This document shows positions 20,473-30,401 of a stretch of DNA of 64,000 nucleotides, one piece after another (position 1 is the first letter of the stretch; each line of letters opens with the position of its first letter). The translations under genes were made by a program, and so were the position numbers. The DNA lies in contig NZ_JAVBIK010000001.1 in assembly GCF_032193805.1 (NCBI RefSeq), forward strand, positions 1,695,001-1,759,000, in the 5' to 3' direction. The notes below the pieces were generated by a model. The model saw only the letters and a program-made list of their open reading frames with translations, made no database searches and was not told the origin of the DNA. Origin of the DNA: Rhodoferax potami (GTDB lineage: Bacteria > Pseudomonadota > Gammaproteobacteria > Burkholderiales > Burkholderiaceae_C).

Positions 20473-20823
20473 TCAGCGACCCAGGTGGGCGGGTGTCAGC
20501 AGTCGCTCAACGACTTTGCCGTTCTTAAGGTGCGACTCCACAATCTCTTCAATATCCTGCCCGTCCACAAACGAGTACCAAACCGCTTCGGGATACACCA
20601 CCGCCACCGGGCCACCGGCACAGCGGTCCAAGCAGCCCGCTTTGTTGACACGGACTTTGCCGGGGCCCGCCAGTCCGGCCTCTTTGACAAGTTGCTTGCA
20701 CTTGTCAAAACCCTCTTGGGCGTTGTGGTGCGCACAGCAGTCTTCACCGTTCTTTCGCTCGTTCAGGCAAAAGAAAATATGGCGTTCGTAATAGGAGGGG
20801 GCGGAAGTGGTGGAATCAGTCAT
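20473..20823 (-). CDS. (2Fe-2S) ferredoxin, thioredoxin-like fold
   Basis: The 116-residue protein has the cluster-ligand pattern of thioredoxin-like 2Fe-2S proteins: Cys19 in HIFFCLNER, Cys29/30, and Cys64/Cys68 in NKAGCLDRCAGGPVAVVYP. These proteins carry electrons or act as cluster carriers; the partner is not known. It is 9 bases after VanZ and before the hydrolase on the same strand. Confidence 0.9.
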   Translation of the reverse strand: MTDSTTSAPSYYERHIFFCLNERKNGEDCCAHHNAQEGFDKCKQLVKEAGLAGPGKVRVNKAGCLDRCAGGPVAVVYPEAVWYSFVDGQDIEEIVESHLKNGKVVERLLTPAHLGR

Positions 20824-20832
20824 GCGCTGATT

Positions 20833-21927
20833 TTAGGTTTTAGTATCTCTGCGCGCGATTTGCCCCAGAAGATACAAGGACGCCACATAAGGCCAGAGCC
20901 ACCCCACCCATTGCGCCAGACCATTGAACCGGATAAACCGCCCCTGTTCCCACAACTGCAGGGTCTGTGCGAAGTATGGACTTTCAGGCGCCTGATTCAA
21001 CAGACTCAAATAGACCCCCAGCGCCAACAGTGCCACGGCCGCACTGACGCGCCATGACACCAGTACCAGCAACAACGCCAAGCCAGCCCCCGCCAGCATG
21101 CCGATTTGCGTCGGCAAATCCAGCCAAGCCCAGGCATGGCCGGGGCCCCAACTCAAAGCAGCCGACAAAGCGGTGACCAACACCGCCGAAGTAGTCGTCA
21201 CCACCACGACCACCACACGTCGCCACCGGGCCCGCACAATACAAAAACCCAGCAGACAAGGGATCAGCAAACCCAACGCAACGCATAGCAACTCTGTGCT
21301 TGGAGCCAAGGCGGGCCATTCCGTAGGTCCTTCGGGCAACCAGCGTTCAAACTCAGAGTCCAGCAGCGCACTGCGTAACATCTCCTCTACCCGGGTCACT
21401 ACCTGACCCAAGCCCAAAGGCACCGAAGACGGGAACAACAAACCGAGGGGCCAGGTGGAAAGCAACACAATTCCGCCGCGGGAATGCGACACAAACCAGC
21501 GGCTACGCACTTGGTTCCACCGATCGATAGCACCGGCCCTTTGCAACACAAAAGCGATGGCTGCACCGCAAGCAGCGCCCAGTGAATTCAACAGAAAGTC
21601 TTCCCGAGAGGGCACCCGCAAAGGCAAGTAGCTCTGCAAGGCTTCCATCAGCAGCGACAGCAACATGACCCCCAGCGGCGCCAGCCACACGGAGATACGT
21701 GGCCACCCCGAGCGCAAAGCGCCAAGAACGACCAGCCCCCCTAAGGGCACATAGCCTGCAATGTTGATCGCGACATCAAAACCGGTCCAATACCGGGGCA
21801 GTGGTGCCAGCAAAAACTCCCAGCTGGCAATTCCCTGGTCGCGCCACTCTACAAAGGGGAACAAACTCGCATACGCGACCAGTGCCGCATACAGAGCGGC
21901 AAGTGGCCATGCGGTGGATTTGTGCAC
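20833..21927 (-). CDS. VanZ-family integral membrane protein
   Basis: The 364-residue protein starts at GTG 21927 and has about nine membrane segments. The N-terminal half has the VanZ features: YASLFPFVEWRD, then NIAGYVPLGGLVVLGAL, and SLLMEALQSYLPLRVPSREDFLLNSLGAACGA. VanZ of enterococci gives low-level teicoplanin resistance, but the broader family function is unknown. The C-terminal membrane half is an extension beyond the VanZ domain. Confidence 0.85.
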   Translation of the reverse strand: MHKSTAWPLAALYAALVAYASLFPFVEWRDQGIASWEFLLAPLPRYWTGFDVAINIAGYVPLGGLVVLGALRSGWPRISVWLAPLGVMLLSLLMEALQSYLPLRVPSREDFLLNSLGAACGAAIAFVLQRAGAIDRWNQVRSRWFVSHSRGGIVLLSTWPLGLLFPSSVPLGLGQVVTRVEEMLRSALLDSEFERWLPEGPTEWPALAPSTELLCVALGLLIPCLLGFCIVRARWRRVVVVVVTTTSAVLVTALSAALSWGPGHAWAWLDLPTQIGMLAGAGLALLLVLVSWRVSAAVALLALGVYLSLLNQAPESPYFAQTLQLWEQGRFIRFNGLAQWVGWLWPYVASLYLLGQIARRDTKT

Positions 21928-21939
21928 GGTTCGATACCG

Positions 21940-22368
21940 TCAGAACGGCTTGACCACCACCAAAACAACGATTGCGGTCAGCAACAGCACCGGGATCTCG
22001 TTGAACCACCGGAAAAACACATGGCTGCGCTGGCTCAGGCCGGCTTCCAACTTGCGCAACATCACCGAGCATCCGTGGTGGTAGCCAATGGCCAGCAGCA
22101 CCAAAGCCAGCTTGGCGTGCATCCAGCCATTGCCCGGCCCACGCCCGATGCCATAACCCAACCAAAGATACAGGCCCAGCCCCAAGGCTGGCACAGCCAA
22201 CAGGGTGGTGAATCGCAACAATTTACGTGCCATCAGCAACAGGCGGGCTCGCTCGGCATCCGAGCCGGAGGGCACCATGGCCAAGTTCACAAAAATGCGG
22301 GGAAGATAAAACAGGCCGGCAAACCAGCTGGCGATGAAAACAATGTGAAAGGCTTTGATCCAGAGCAT
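21940..22368 (-). CDS. hemJ: Protoporphyrinogen IX oxidase HemJ (CopD/UPF0093 family)
   Basis: The 142-residue protein starts at ATG 22368 (MLWIKAFHIVFIASWFAGL); a TTG two codons earlier is also in frame. It has about four membrane helices, with the family residues WFAGLFYLPRIFV, the Arg-rich LLLMARKLLRFTTL segment and GNGWMHAKLALVLLAIGYHHGC. HemJ oxidises protoporphyrinogen IX in many proteobacteria lacking HemG/HemY. The neighbouring, oppositely oriented hemB supports a haem role. Confidence 0.85.
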   Translation of the reverse strand: MLWIKAFHIVFIASWFAGLFYLPRIFVNLAMVPSGSDAERARLLLMARKLLRFTTLLAVPALGLGLYLWLGYGIGRGPGNGWMHAKLALVLLAIGYHHGCSVMLRKLEAGLSQRSHVFFRWFNEIPVLLLTAIVVLVVVKPF

Positions 22369-22402
22369 GACCAAAGTGTAGCGGGACGGTTGCGTTTGCT
22401 AC

Positions 22403-22448
22403 AGGCAAAAAAAACCCCAGCACACGGCTGGGGTGGTAAGCCTTTTTT
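22403..22448. terminator. Terminator-like hairpin between hemJ and hemB
   Basis: Stem CCCCAGC/GCTGGGG (22415-22421, 22427-22433) flanked by eight A on one side and TTTTTT on the other, so it could work in both directions. The best T-run is on the minus strand, although no minus-strand gene lies upstream; it may stop antisense transcripts from hemB. Confidence 0.6.
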
Positions 22449-22573
22449 GCTGTCACACATCAAGGCCCCGCTCAGGGAGGAAAGCGGGGGATAGCAAGCT
22501 ATCCGGAGTTGAATTTAGCAATGTTGCGGTGGTGTGACAAGCAATTTCGGGAAATACCCCTCCACTTCGCTGA

Positions 22574-23653
<1,080 letters not shown>

Positions 23654-23657
23654 AGCC

Positions 23658-24782
23658 ATGCGCATCTTCCACATTGAGCCCGGCCATGTCCGTGAAAGCG
23701 CAGATTTAGAGCAGCTGCCTGCCGCTGACCTGAAAGGCTCGGGCTATGTGTGGATTGCCTGCAGCCGCCCCGAATTTGAAGTGGAACAAGCGCGCGTCCA
23801 AGCCGCCCTGCAACACTTGTGCGGCGAGCAACTGGTCGATCTGCACATCTCCGACCTGATCAACAAGCAGCTGCCGTCGCACTACGACTACACCTCCCAA
23901 TACGACCTGCTGGTGTTCAGGCGCCTGGTCGCCGGCAGCACCGGCACCCTGCCCCTGAATGCGCCCAAGGCAGAAGGCACTCCGCCGCGCTTGAGCGGCC
24001 CGCCCATCTTGCGACGCATCGACACCAGCCCGGTCGGGTTTGCGGTGTTTGACAACGTGCTGCTCTCTGTGCACCCCGACGACTGCACTGTGCGCGATGC
24101 CTATGCCGACAAACTGCTGCAGACAACACCTGCCGCCGAGCCGCGCGCCGCAGGCGCCCGTCAGCCCACCAGCCCCGCCGACTTGATGCTGCGCATCGTG
24201 AACTCAATGGTGGATGGCTACCTCGCACTGCGCCGCGAACTCACACAACAGCTCGACCACTGGCAAAACGAGCTCTTGAGCCCCCGCACCCGCTTCACCA
24301 ACTGGACCTCCCTGCTGGAGGCCCGCATGGCCTTGCACCAGCTCGATGATGTGTGCGAAGAGCAGCGCTCCAGCATTCAGGATTGGATAGAAGCCATCAA
24401 GACCTGGCCGGAGACGACGGGCCCCGCCGATGCCCGCGAGCGCGAGCTTCTGGAGGTACGCAGCCGCGATGTGCTGGAGCATATTGAGCGGGTAGTCCAC
24501 CACGTGCGTCGCCTCGAGCAAAGCGTGGAGACTGCCGTGCAAATGCACTTCAGCGTGCAAGGCAGCCGCACCAACGACATCATGCGCACGCTCACGGTGC
24601 TGACCGCTATCTTTTTGCCGCTGAATTTGATGGCCGGTATTTTCGGGATGAACTTCGACTTCATCCCCCTGCTGCACCAGCAAGGCGGCTTCTGGTGGAT
24701 TTTGGGGGCGATGGGCCTGACGGCGGCTGCATTGGCCCTCGTCTTCTGGCGCAAGCGCTACCTCGCGCGCACCAACCGGTAG
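23658..24782 (+). CDS. corA: CorA-family magnesium/divalent cation transporter
   Basis: The 374-residue protein starts at ATG 23658, four bases after the hemB stop (MRIFHIEPGHVRESADL). It has a long cytoplasmic helical domain and two C-terminal membrane helices, with the signature motif as IFGMNFDF just after the first one. CorA proteins form pentameric Mg2+ channels. Close spacing to hemB suggests co-transcription, and HemB of this type needs Mg. Confidence 0.92.
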   Translation: MRIFHIEPGHVRESADLEQLPAADLKGSGYVWIACSRPEFEVEQARVQAALQHLCGEQLVDLHISDLINKQLPSHYDYTSQYDLLVFRRLVAGSTGTLPLNAPKAEGTPPRLSGPPILRRIDTSPVGFAVFDNVLLSVHPDDCTVRDAYADKLLQTTPAAEPRAAGARQPTSPADLMLRIVNSMVDGYLALRRELTQQLDHWQNELLSPRTRFTNWTSLLEARMALHQLDDVCEEQRSSIQDWIEAIKTWPETTGPADARERELLEVRSRDVLEHIERVVHHVRRLEQSVETAVQMHFSVQGSRTNDIMRTLTVLTAIFLPLNLMAGIFGMNFDFIPLLHQQGGFWWILGAMGLTAAALALVFWRKRYLARTNR

Positions 24783-24811
24783 CCTGGTTTAGGGCACCGG
24801 CGCCCCACTCG

Positions 24812-25510
24812 TCAACCGACGTGGGTGCGCAAAAAAGCCAGCGTGCGCTGCCGCGCGAGCGCAGCGGCCTCGGCCTGGTACGCGCCGCGCTGGTCGCAGT
24901 TGAAGCCATGCTGAGCCGGATAGAGATGCACCTCCACTCCCGGCTGCGCCAGAGTGAACGCCTGCACCGCGGCCAAGGGAATGGCGTGGTCCTGCTCGCC
25001 GAAATGCGCCAGCACCGGGCATGCGGGCGTGCGCTCGGCCTCGACCGGTGTTGTCATGCCGCCGCCGTAATAAGGCACCGCCCCGGCCAAGCCCGGCACC
25101 TGTTCGGCTGCACGCCAAGCCAGCCAGCCGCCCCAGCAGTAACCCATCACCGCCACCTTGCCGGCACTGCGCGCAGCCTCCACCGCGGCCTGCACATCTT
25201 GCAGGGGGCCGGGAGGCGGCAACGCCTCGGTGCGTACCTTGAGTGCAACACCGGTGGCCACATCATCCGGGCTATAGCCCAGCTCGACGCCGGCTTGCAC
25301 CCGGTGAAACATGGCAGGCGCCACCACCAAGTAGCCATCGGTGGCGTAGCTGTCTGCCACGGCCCGGATGTGGGTGTTCACGCCGAAGATTTCTTGCAAC
25401 AAGACCAAGCCCCCACGCGGGGTCGCGACAGGCGTGGCCACATAGGCAGGAATGGAAGTGCCGTCGGCACAGGTGAGAGTGATCGTGCTGCCCATGGGAT
25501 GTCCTGACAT
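24812..25510 (-). CDS. Dienelactone hydrolase family protein
   Basis: The 232-residue protein has the DLH fold: QEIFGVNTHIRAVAD, the nucleophile elbow GYCWGG with a catalytic Cys, Asp in HFGEQDHAIP and His in LYPAQHGFNCD. The full Cys-Asp-His triad is visible. True dienelactone hydrolases act in chlorocatechol degradation, but this broad family has many functions and no catechol genes are nearby. Confidence 0.9.
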   Translation of the reverse strand: MSGHPMGSTITLTCADGTSIPAYVATPVATPRGGLVLLQEIFGVNTHIRAVADSYATDGYLVVAPAMFHRVQAGVELGYSPDDVATGVALKVRTEALPPPGPLQDVQAAVEAARSAGKVAVMGYCWGGWLAWRAAEQVPGLAGAVPYYGGGMTTPVEAERTPACPVLAHFGEQDHAIPLAAVQAFTLAQPGVEVHLYPAQHGFNCDQRGAYQAEAAALARQRTLAFLRTHVG

Positions 25511-25522
25511 GGCGTGCGCTGT

Positions 25523-26509
25523 TTACTGCACCTGAAAGCCGCTGGCTTTGATCAGCTTCGCCCAGACCTGGGTGTACGCCTGCTCACGCTTGGCGAGTTG
25601 CTGCGAGTTCATGAAACCCACCGTCAGGCCCATGGCGGTGAGGTGGTCTTTCACGTCGGGCTGTGCCAGCACTTTGGCCAGCGCGTCCGAGACCTTGTCG
25701 ATGGCCACTTTGGGTGTGCCGGCCGGAGCAAACAGCCCGTAGTACGGCATGTCTTCCAAACCGCCTAAGCCGAGCTCGCTGAATGTGGGCACATCCGGCA
25801 GGATCGCCTGGCGGTTGCCACCGAGCACCGCCACAATGCGGATTTTTCCGGCCTTGTGGTTTTCAATGAAGTCCGGCACAGAGCCCACGCCAGCCGCAAT
25901 TTGGTTGCCCAGCATATCGGCCATCATCGGCGCGCTGCCGCGGTACGGGGCGGCCACCAGGTCCAGCTTGTATTTCTCGCCCAGCACCTTGACCAGAAAC
26001 TCCGGTGTGGAGGCCGGCGCCGGCACCCCCAGCGTGCCCTTCCCGCCCTGGGTGCGCACCCAGGCCACGTACTCGGCCGTCGATTTGGCGGGGGTGCCGC
26101 CAGACACCGCCAAAGCATTCACAAAGGTAGCGAAACCAGCGACCGGAACAAAGTCTTTGGCCGGGTCAAAACCGGGGTTCTTGACCACCTGCGGCAAGAT
26201 GGAGATCGTGTGATCGTGGGTCAAAAACAGCGTGTTGCCATCGGGCGCTGCTGCTTTGAGGCTTTGGGCCGCAATCTGGCCGCCTGCACCGGCCTTGTTC
26301 TCCACCACCACCGGCACACCGAGCTGGTCTTTGAGTTTGTCCGCCAAGGTGCGGGCAATCGCGTCAGTTCCCCCGCCAGCAGGAAAGCCGACCAGAATCC
26401 GCACCGGCCCGGTCTGGGCCTGTGCTGCCGTGACCATGAAAGCCGATGCCACGGCCATACGCACACCCCATGCCGCTGCGCGGCGCATTCCTACGATCCA
26501 ATTTGCCAT
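25523..26509 (-). CDS. Tripartite tricarboxylate transporter substrate-binding protein (Bug family)
   Basis: The 328-residue protein starts at ATG 26509, chosen for the strong GGAGGA ribosome site 5-6 bases upstream. A signal peptide ends near AQAQ. Bug landmarks include PVRILVGFPAGGGTDAIARTLADKL, VVVENKAGAGGQIAA and APYRGSAPMMADMLGNQIAAG. Such proteins bind carboxylates in the periplasm; Burkholderiales carry many orphan copies like this one with no TctAB nearby. The ligand is unknown. Confidence 0.92.
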   Translation of the reverse strand: MANWIVGMRRAAAWGVRMAVASAFMVTAAQAQTGPVRILVGFPAGGGTDAIARTLADKLKDQLGVPVVVENKAGAGGQIAAQSLKAAAPDGNTLFLTHDHTISILPQVVKNPGFDPAKDFVPVAGFATFVNALAVSGGTPAKSTAEYVAWVRTQGGKGTLGVPAPASTPEFLVKVLGEKYKLDLVAAPYRGSAPMMADMLGNQIAAGVGSVPDFIENHKAGKIRIVAVLGGNRQAILPDVPTFSELGLGGLEDMPYYGLFAPAGTPKVAIDKVSDALAKVLAQPDVKDHLTAMGLTVGFMNSQQLAKREQAYTQVWAKLIKASGFQVQ

Positions 26510-26592
26510 AAAGTCCTCCGGATTGACCATTGAATGCCGTCGTTGCGGCAGTAAGCCACAAGCGTAAGCCAAAAAACGGCGTGCGCTTTACC

Positions 26593-27348
26593 ATGGGCAC
26601 CATGCAATCTATTGTTCTCATCACCGGTGGCTCCCGCGGTATCGGTGCCGCTACGGCTTTGGCGGCAGCGAATGCCGGCTATGCCGTCGCCGTCAACTAC
26701 GCACACAACTCACTGGCGGCCGACGAGGTGGTGCGCCAGATTCGCCAGCAGGGCGGGACCGCGATCACGGTACAGGCCGATGTGGCCGAAGAGGCCCAGG
26801 TACTCGCCATGTTTGACAAAGTCGATGCCAAACTTGGCCGCATCACCGGGCTGGTCAACAACGCCGGGGTGGTGGACCATGCCTGTCGTGTGGCCGAAAT
26901 GAGTGCAGAGCGCATGCGCCGCATGCTCAACACCAACGTGTTGGGCAGCATGCTGTGTGCCCGCGAAGCCGTGCGCCGCATGAGCACCCGCTGCGGCGGT
27001 GAAGGCGGCAGCATCGTGAACCTCTCCAGCGTGGCCGCTACCCTGGGCTCGCCCGGGCAGTACGTGGACTATGCGGCCAGCAAGGGTGCGATCGACAGTT
27101 TCACCATAGGCCTGGCGCGCGAAGTGGCGACTGAAGGCATCCGGGTGAATGCGGTGCGCCCCGGAATCATTGACACCGACATCCACGCTTCGGGCGGACA
27201 ACCGGACCGGGCCCGGCGGCTAGCGCCCCAGGTGCCCATGCAGCGCCCCGGTCGCGCCGAGGAGGTCGCCGCCAGCATCGTGTGGCTCTTGAGCGCACAG
27301 TCCAGCTACACCACAGGCGCGCTGCTGGATGTCGCCGGCGGGCGCTGA
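26593..27348 (+). CDS. SDR-family NAD(P)-dependent oxidoreductase
   Basis: The 251-residue Rossmann protein has the cofactor motif TGGSRGIGAA, NNAG in GLVNNAGVVDHA, the catalytic Ser in VNLSSVAA and Tyr-x-x-x-Lys in YVDYAASKGA. The C-terminus (VAGGR) is typical of FabG-like classical SDRs. Start ATG 26593 or 26602 is possible; the track back to 26530 overlaps the divergent Bug gene promoter. The substrate is unknown. Confidence 0.92.
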   Translation: MGTMQSIVLITGGSRGIGAATALAAANAGYAVAVNYAHNSLAADEVVRQIRQQGGTAITVQADVAEEAQVLAMFDKVDAKLGRITGLVNNAGVVDHACRVAEMSAERMRRMLNTNVLGSMLCAREAVRRMSTRCGGEGGSIVNLSSVAATLGSPGQYVDYAASKGAIDSFTIGLAREVATEGIRVNAVRPGIIDTDIHASGGQPDRARRLAPQVPMQRPGRAEEVAASIVWLLSAQSSYTTGALLDVAGGR

Positions 27349-27361
27349 CAGCGGTCTCGCC

Positions 27362-28264
27362 TCACGGCCGTGCGGCGGGCTCAGGCGGCAAGCCGAAGAG
27401 CGCCGCCGCATTGCCCCATGCAATTTTGCGGGCCACAGCAGGCGGCAAGCCGCCCAGCCAGGCGCGGTACTCGGACATCAGCGCTTCGTAATACTGCCAG
27501 CGCTGGTTGACCCAGGTGTCGGAGCCGATCACGAACCGGTCCGGAAACTCCAGCAACAAAGCCCGCCACTCGGGGCATAGCACGGGGGCCGATCCGGTGG
27601 TGCAGGTCAGCCCCGGGCGGTAAGACAGCTCCCCCATCAAACCCGGGTACTTGCGCAGCAAGGCGCGCACCCTCTCAACCGGTACACCACCTATGCCGGT
27701 GTGCGCCCAAATGAGCCGGCTGCGCGCACCGCCGGAGGGGGTGGCACTCAACAGGCCATCGATGGCGATGTCGTCTACATGCGCCAGCACCACCAGCCCT
27801 TCGCGCTCGGCCCGCGCCATCAACTGCACTGCCACCGGGCCGCTGGCATTGGCGCTGTCATAGAGGTGGAACTCGCCCAGCCCCCGGTAAGGGCCCGCCG
27901 CCGTGCCCCGCGCCAATTCCATATCCACCATGGTGGCAATCGTCGGGTCGCGAAACCAGTTGTCGTAGTCGGCGCGGTCCCGGTAGAGGCGAACCAGCGG
28001 AACCACCGTGACGCCGGCCGCCTGCGTCAAAGCACCGGCTGACGCCAAGGTGCGGGTGCCGTCATTGGGGCGGGAGTTGGCCAGCACCGCCCGCACCCCG
28101 CTGCGCTGCATGCGGGCGAGCACGTCGTCCAAGGGATGGGCTTGCTGTGCCTCCACGTTGTAGTGCAAATGGGCATCAAAAATAGGGCCTGCATAGTCGG
28201 CGGCTTGCGCGCCGGCCGCCCATGCCATTCCGGTAAACAGCCAGGTCAAAAACGTGTGTTGCAT
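27362..28264 (-). CDS. Exported amidohydrolase-family protein
   Basis: The 300-residue protein starts at ATG 28264 ([21 protein letters not shown]), a signal peptide, so the enzyme is probably periplasmic. The His-x-His metal motif is in [10 protein letters not shown], with further metal-ligand candidates in [16 protein letters not shown] and [10 protein letters not shown], fitting the amidohydrolase_2 barrel. The longer frame to 28885 is a shadow of marC. The substrate is unknown. Confidence 0.85.
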   Translation of the reverse strand: MQHTFLTWLFTGMAWAAGAQAADYAGPIFDAHLHYNVEAQQAHPLDDVLARMQRSGVRAVLANSRPNDGTRTLASAGALTQAAGVTVVPLVRLYRDRADYDNWFRDPTIATMVDMELARGTAAGPYRGLGEFHLYDSANASGPVAVQLMARAEREGLVVLAHVDDIAIDGLLSATPSGGARSRLIWAHTGIGGVPVERVRALLRKYPGLMGELSYRPGLTCTTGSAPVLCPEWRALLLEFPDRFVIGSDTWVNQRWQYYEALMSEYRAWLGGLPPAVARKIAWGNAAALFGLPPEPAARP

Positions 28265-28384
28265 CGTGCGCGCTCCGCCAAAGAATGGATCGCAGGTGTA
28301 GCAGGTTTTACCGATGCGCGCACTGCCCGGGTGCATTACTATCCGTGCCTCTGCCGCTCCCGGCAGCACCAACCGGACCGAGCT

Positions 28385-29020
28385 ATGGACCTTAAACCTC
28401 TGGTGACCCTGCTGGCCATCGTGAACCCGCTGGCCATCGTGCCATTTTTCATCCACTACACCCAAGGATTCTCCGGGGCCCAACGGCGCAACACTATCTG
28501 GGTGTCCTCGTTCAGCGCCTTTGTGGTGATTGCGGTCAGCGCATTGCTGGGCTTGCAGATTCTGGAGTTTTTCGGCATTTCGCTGGCCAGCTTCCAGGTG
28601 GGCGGCGGTATGTTGCTGCTGACCAGTGCCTTGAACATGCTGAACGCGCAACCCGCCGAAGCCAAACCAAGCAGCCACGAACTGCAGGATGGCGCAGAGA
28701 AGGCCGCCATGGGTGCCAGCATTGCGGTCGTGCCACTCACAATTCCGCTGCTGACCGGCCCGGCCACCATGTCCACCGTGGTGATTTATGCCGACAAGGC
28801 GAAAACGTTTTTCCAACTCGGCACCCTGGTCGGGTACGGCGTGGTGATCGCGCTGGCCACCGCTCTGTGCTTCTCGCTGGCACAACCGATTGCGCGTTTT
28901 CTGGGCAAAACCGGCATCAATGTGATGACCCGGCTGATGGGACTGATTCTGGCGGCCTTGGCCGTCGAGGTGATGAGCGACGGGCTGACCAAGCTCTTCC
29001 CGGTGCTCGGCGGCCCATAA
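28385..29020 (+). CDS. MarC-family integral membrane protein
   Basis: The 211-residue protein starts at ATG 28385 ([22 protein letters not shown]) and has six predicted membrane helices. Family stretches are [28 protein letters not shown] and [20 protein letters not shown]. MarC proteins were once linked to multiple antibiotic resistance, but their function is not established. Confidence 0.92.
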   Translation: MDLKPLVTLLAIVNPLAIVPFFIHYTQGFSGAQRRNTIWVSSFSAFVVIAVSALLGLQILEFFGISLASFQVGGGMLLLTSALNMLNAQPAEAKPSSHELQDGAEKAAMGASIAVVPLTIPLLTGPATMSTVVIYADKAKTFFQLGTLVGYGVVIALATALCFSLAQPIARFLGKTGINVMTRLMGLILAALAVEVMSDGLTKLFPVLGGP

Positions 29021-29035
29021 GCGGCCTGCGCAGGC

Positions 29036-29686
29036 TCAGGTGTCTGCTATGCCGTGGCGGTTTAAAAAGTCGCCCACCAGCTCCAGGCGGAGCAAGGGGT
29101 TGTCGAGCTGCATCAGCCCTTGGCGCAGCTCTGGCGGGAGCTGCAGCAACTCGCAACACCGGTTGGCGACCCAGGCGCAGTCGTCAAACTGGTAAGGCGG
29201 CTGCACCGGCAGCTCTGCCGCTCCGTTGCGCAGGCTCAGGTTCTCCAACAGCGACTCCAGCGCTTTGGACACTACTTTCAAATCGTCCGGCACCGGCATG
29301 GTGCGATCAGGCGGCAGGCCTTGCACATCCGCCACCCACAAACCGTGCTTGAGGCGCTCGCGCCGGGTAATGCGAAAGCGCTCGCCCGCCGTGCAGCGCA
29401 CCAGCATCAAGCCCGCTTGCGGTGCCGAAAACTCAGTCACGGTCGCCAGGGTGCCGATGTCCACAAACGCTTCGTTCGCAAACCCGTCGCCGGAAGCCTC
29501 GGGGCGCCGCACCTCTTGCCCCTGGGTCAACGAGACCACGCCGAAAGGGGCTCCCGTTTTGTGGCACCGGCCGATGAGGTCCAGGTAGCGCACCTCGAAA
29601 ATCTGCAGCTGCAAACTGCCACCGGGATAAAGCACCGTGTTGAGCGGAAACAGCGGCAGGGATTGCAAGGTCAGAAGTTCAGCCAT
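29036..29686 (-). CDS. LON peptidase substrate-binding domain protein
   Basis: The 216-residue protein starts at ATG 29686 (MAELLTLQSLPLFPLNTVLYPGG). It consists only of the LON N-terminal domain (LQIFEVRYLDLIGRC and the FRITRRERLKHGLWVADV region) with no ATPase or protease domain. The longer frame to 29752 overlaps the lipoprotein gene. These stand-alone domains are common and of unknown function. It is the last gene of the lipid-transport operon. Confidence 0.9.
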   Translation of the reverse strand: MAELLTLQSLPLFPLNTVLYPGGSLQLQIFEVRYLDLIGRCHKTGAPFGVVSLTQGQEVRRPEASGDGFANEAFVDIGTLATVTEFSAPQAGLMLVRCTAGERFRITRRERLKHGLWVADVQGLPPDRTMPVPDDLKVVSKALESLLENLSLRNGAAELPVQPPYQFDDCAWVANRCCELLQLPPELRQGLMQLDNPLLRLELVGDFLNRHGIADT

Positions 29687-29702
29687 GGCTTCGCCCGTGG
29701 GT

Positions 29703-30401
29703 TCAGGGTCTGGTGGGCAAGGCGGCTTGGGTTTGCTGCACCCAGTCGTCAAGCTGTGTGATCGCGGACTGGGCCGCTACGGTCAAGGCGCGCACACCAC
29801 CGGCCGCATCGGGCGTGGGTGCGGGGCTGCTGGCCACTACAGTGCGCTGCGCCACCAGGCTTTCGCCCCCTGGACCTGCACGGAGCAAGGTGGCCCGCAC
29901 CCGCAGCACGCCGCGGCTGGCCTGCGGGCTGTCGAACAGCTGGCTGAACTCTTCGAGCTCCATGCGCAACACCAGCGCCCCTGCAGGGCTGGGGCCACCT
30001 TCGTTCGCATTGAGGATCGGGCGCTGTGCGCTCAGTGTGGCCCGCAGTTGCTGGCGCAGTAGCTGCGCAGGCGGCATGCTCCAGCGGGCTTGGGCATAGG
30101 GGCGCAACAGCTGGCCATCGGTGTAGTTGAGGCGGTAGAGCACTGCCGAGCCCTCCAGCGCAAGCGGGGCCTGCACATCGGCCATCACCAACAAGGGCAA
30201 GGGCGCCATGCGGTTCTGCGGCTGCGGCTCCACCACGCCCGGGCCGAAGTCATACACCGCCGTGGTCACCCCACGCGGCGCAGAGCAGGCGCCCAGCGTC
30301 GCAACAAAAATCAAGCCTAATGAGGCTCTAGCCCAAGCAATATCTGCGCGGGCAGCTATATTTTTCATAGCAAATTCACTCTCATGGTTCAGAACCCTCA
30401 T
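29703..30401 (-). CDS. ABC-type transport auxiliary lipoprotein (PqiC/YmbA-like)
   Basis: The 232-residue protein has a lipobox (LGAC) followed by the ABC_trans_aux domain (VYDFGPG, then LLVMADVQAPLALEGSAVLYRLNY). It is the outer-membrane lipoprotein partner of MCE transporters. Two starts compete: 30401 overlaps the mlaD stop in ATGA; 30368 gives the more normal signal peptide MKNIAARADIAWARASLG. Remarkably the latter signal peptide is encoded by repeat copy D, whose hairpin contains that ATG. Confidence 0.88.
   Translation of the reverse strand: MRVLNHESEFAMKNIAARADIAWARASLGLIFVATLGACSAPRGVTTAVYDFGPGVVEPQPQNRMAPLPLLVMADVQAPLALEGSAVLYRLNYTDGQLLRPYAQARWSMPPAQLLRQQLRATLSAQRPILNANEGGPSPAGALVLRMELEEFSQLFDSPQASRGVLRVRATLLRAGPGGESLVAQRTVVASSPAPTPDAAGGVRALTVAAQSAITQLDDWVQQTQAALPTRP
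30321..30371 (+). repeat. GCTAT-N7-ATAGC dispersed repeat, copy D (in signal peptide)
   Basis: Box AGCCCA (30330-30335), 19-base spacer, hairpin GCTATATTTTTCATAGC (30355-30371). The opposite strand encodes the N-terminus of the PqiC-like lipoprotein, and the hairpin includes its inner ATG. Confidence 0.75.

Noticed and set aside
22489..22506. GGATAG/CTATCC palindrome as an eighth repeat copy
   Set aside because: The spacing is 4 rather than 7 and no box lies at 19 bases, so it does not fit the family.
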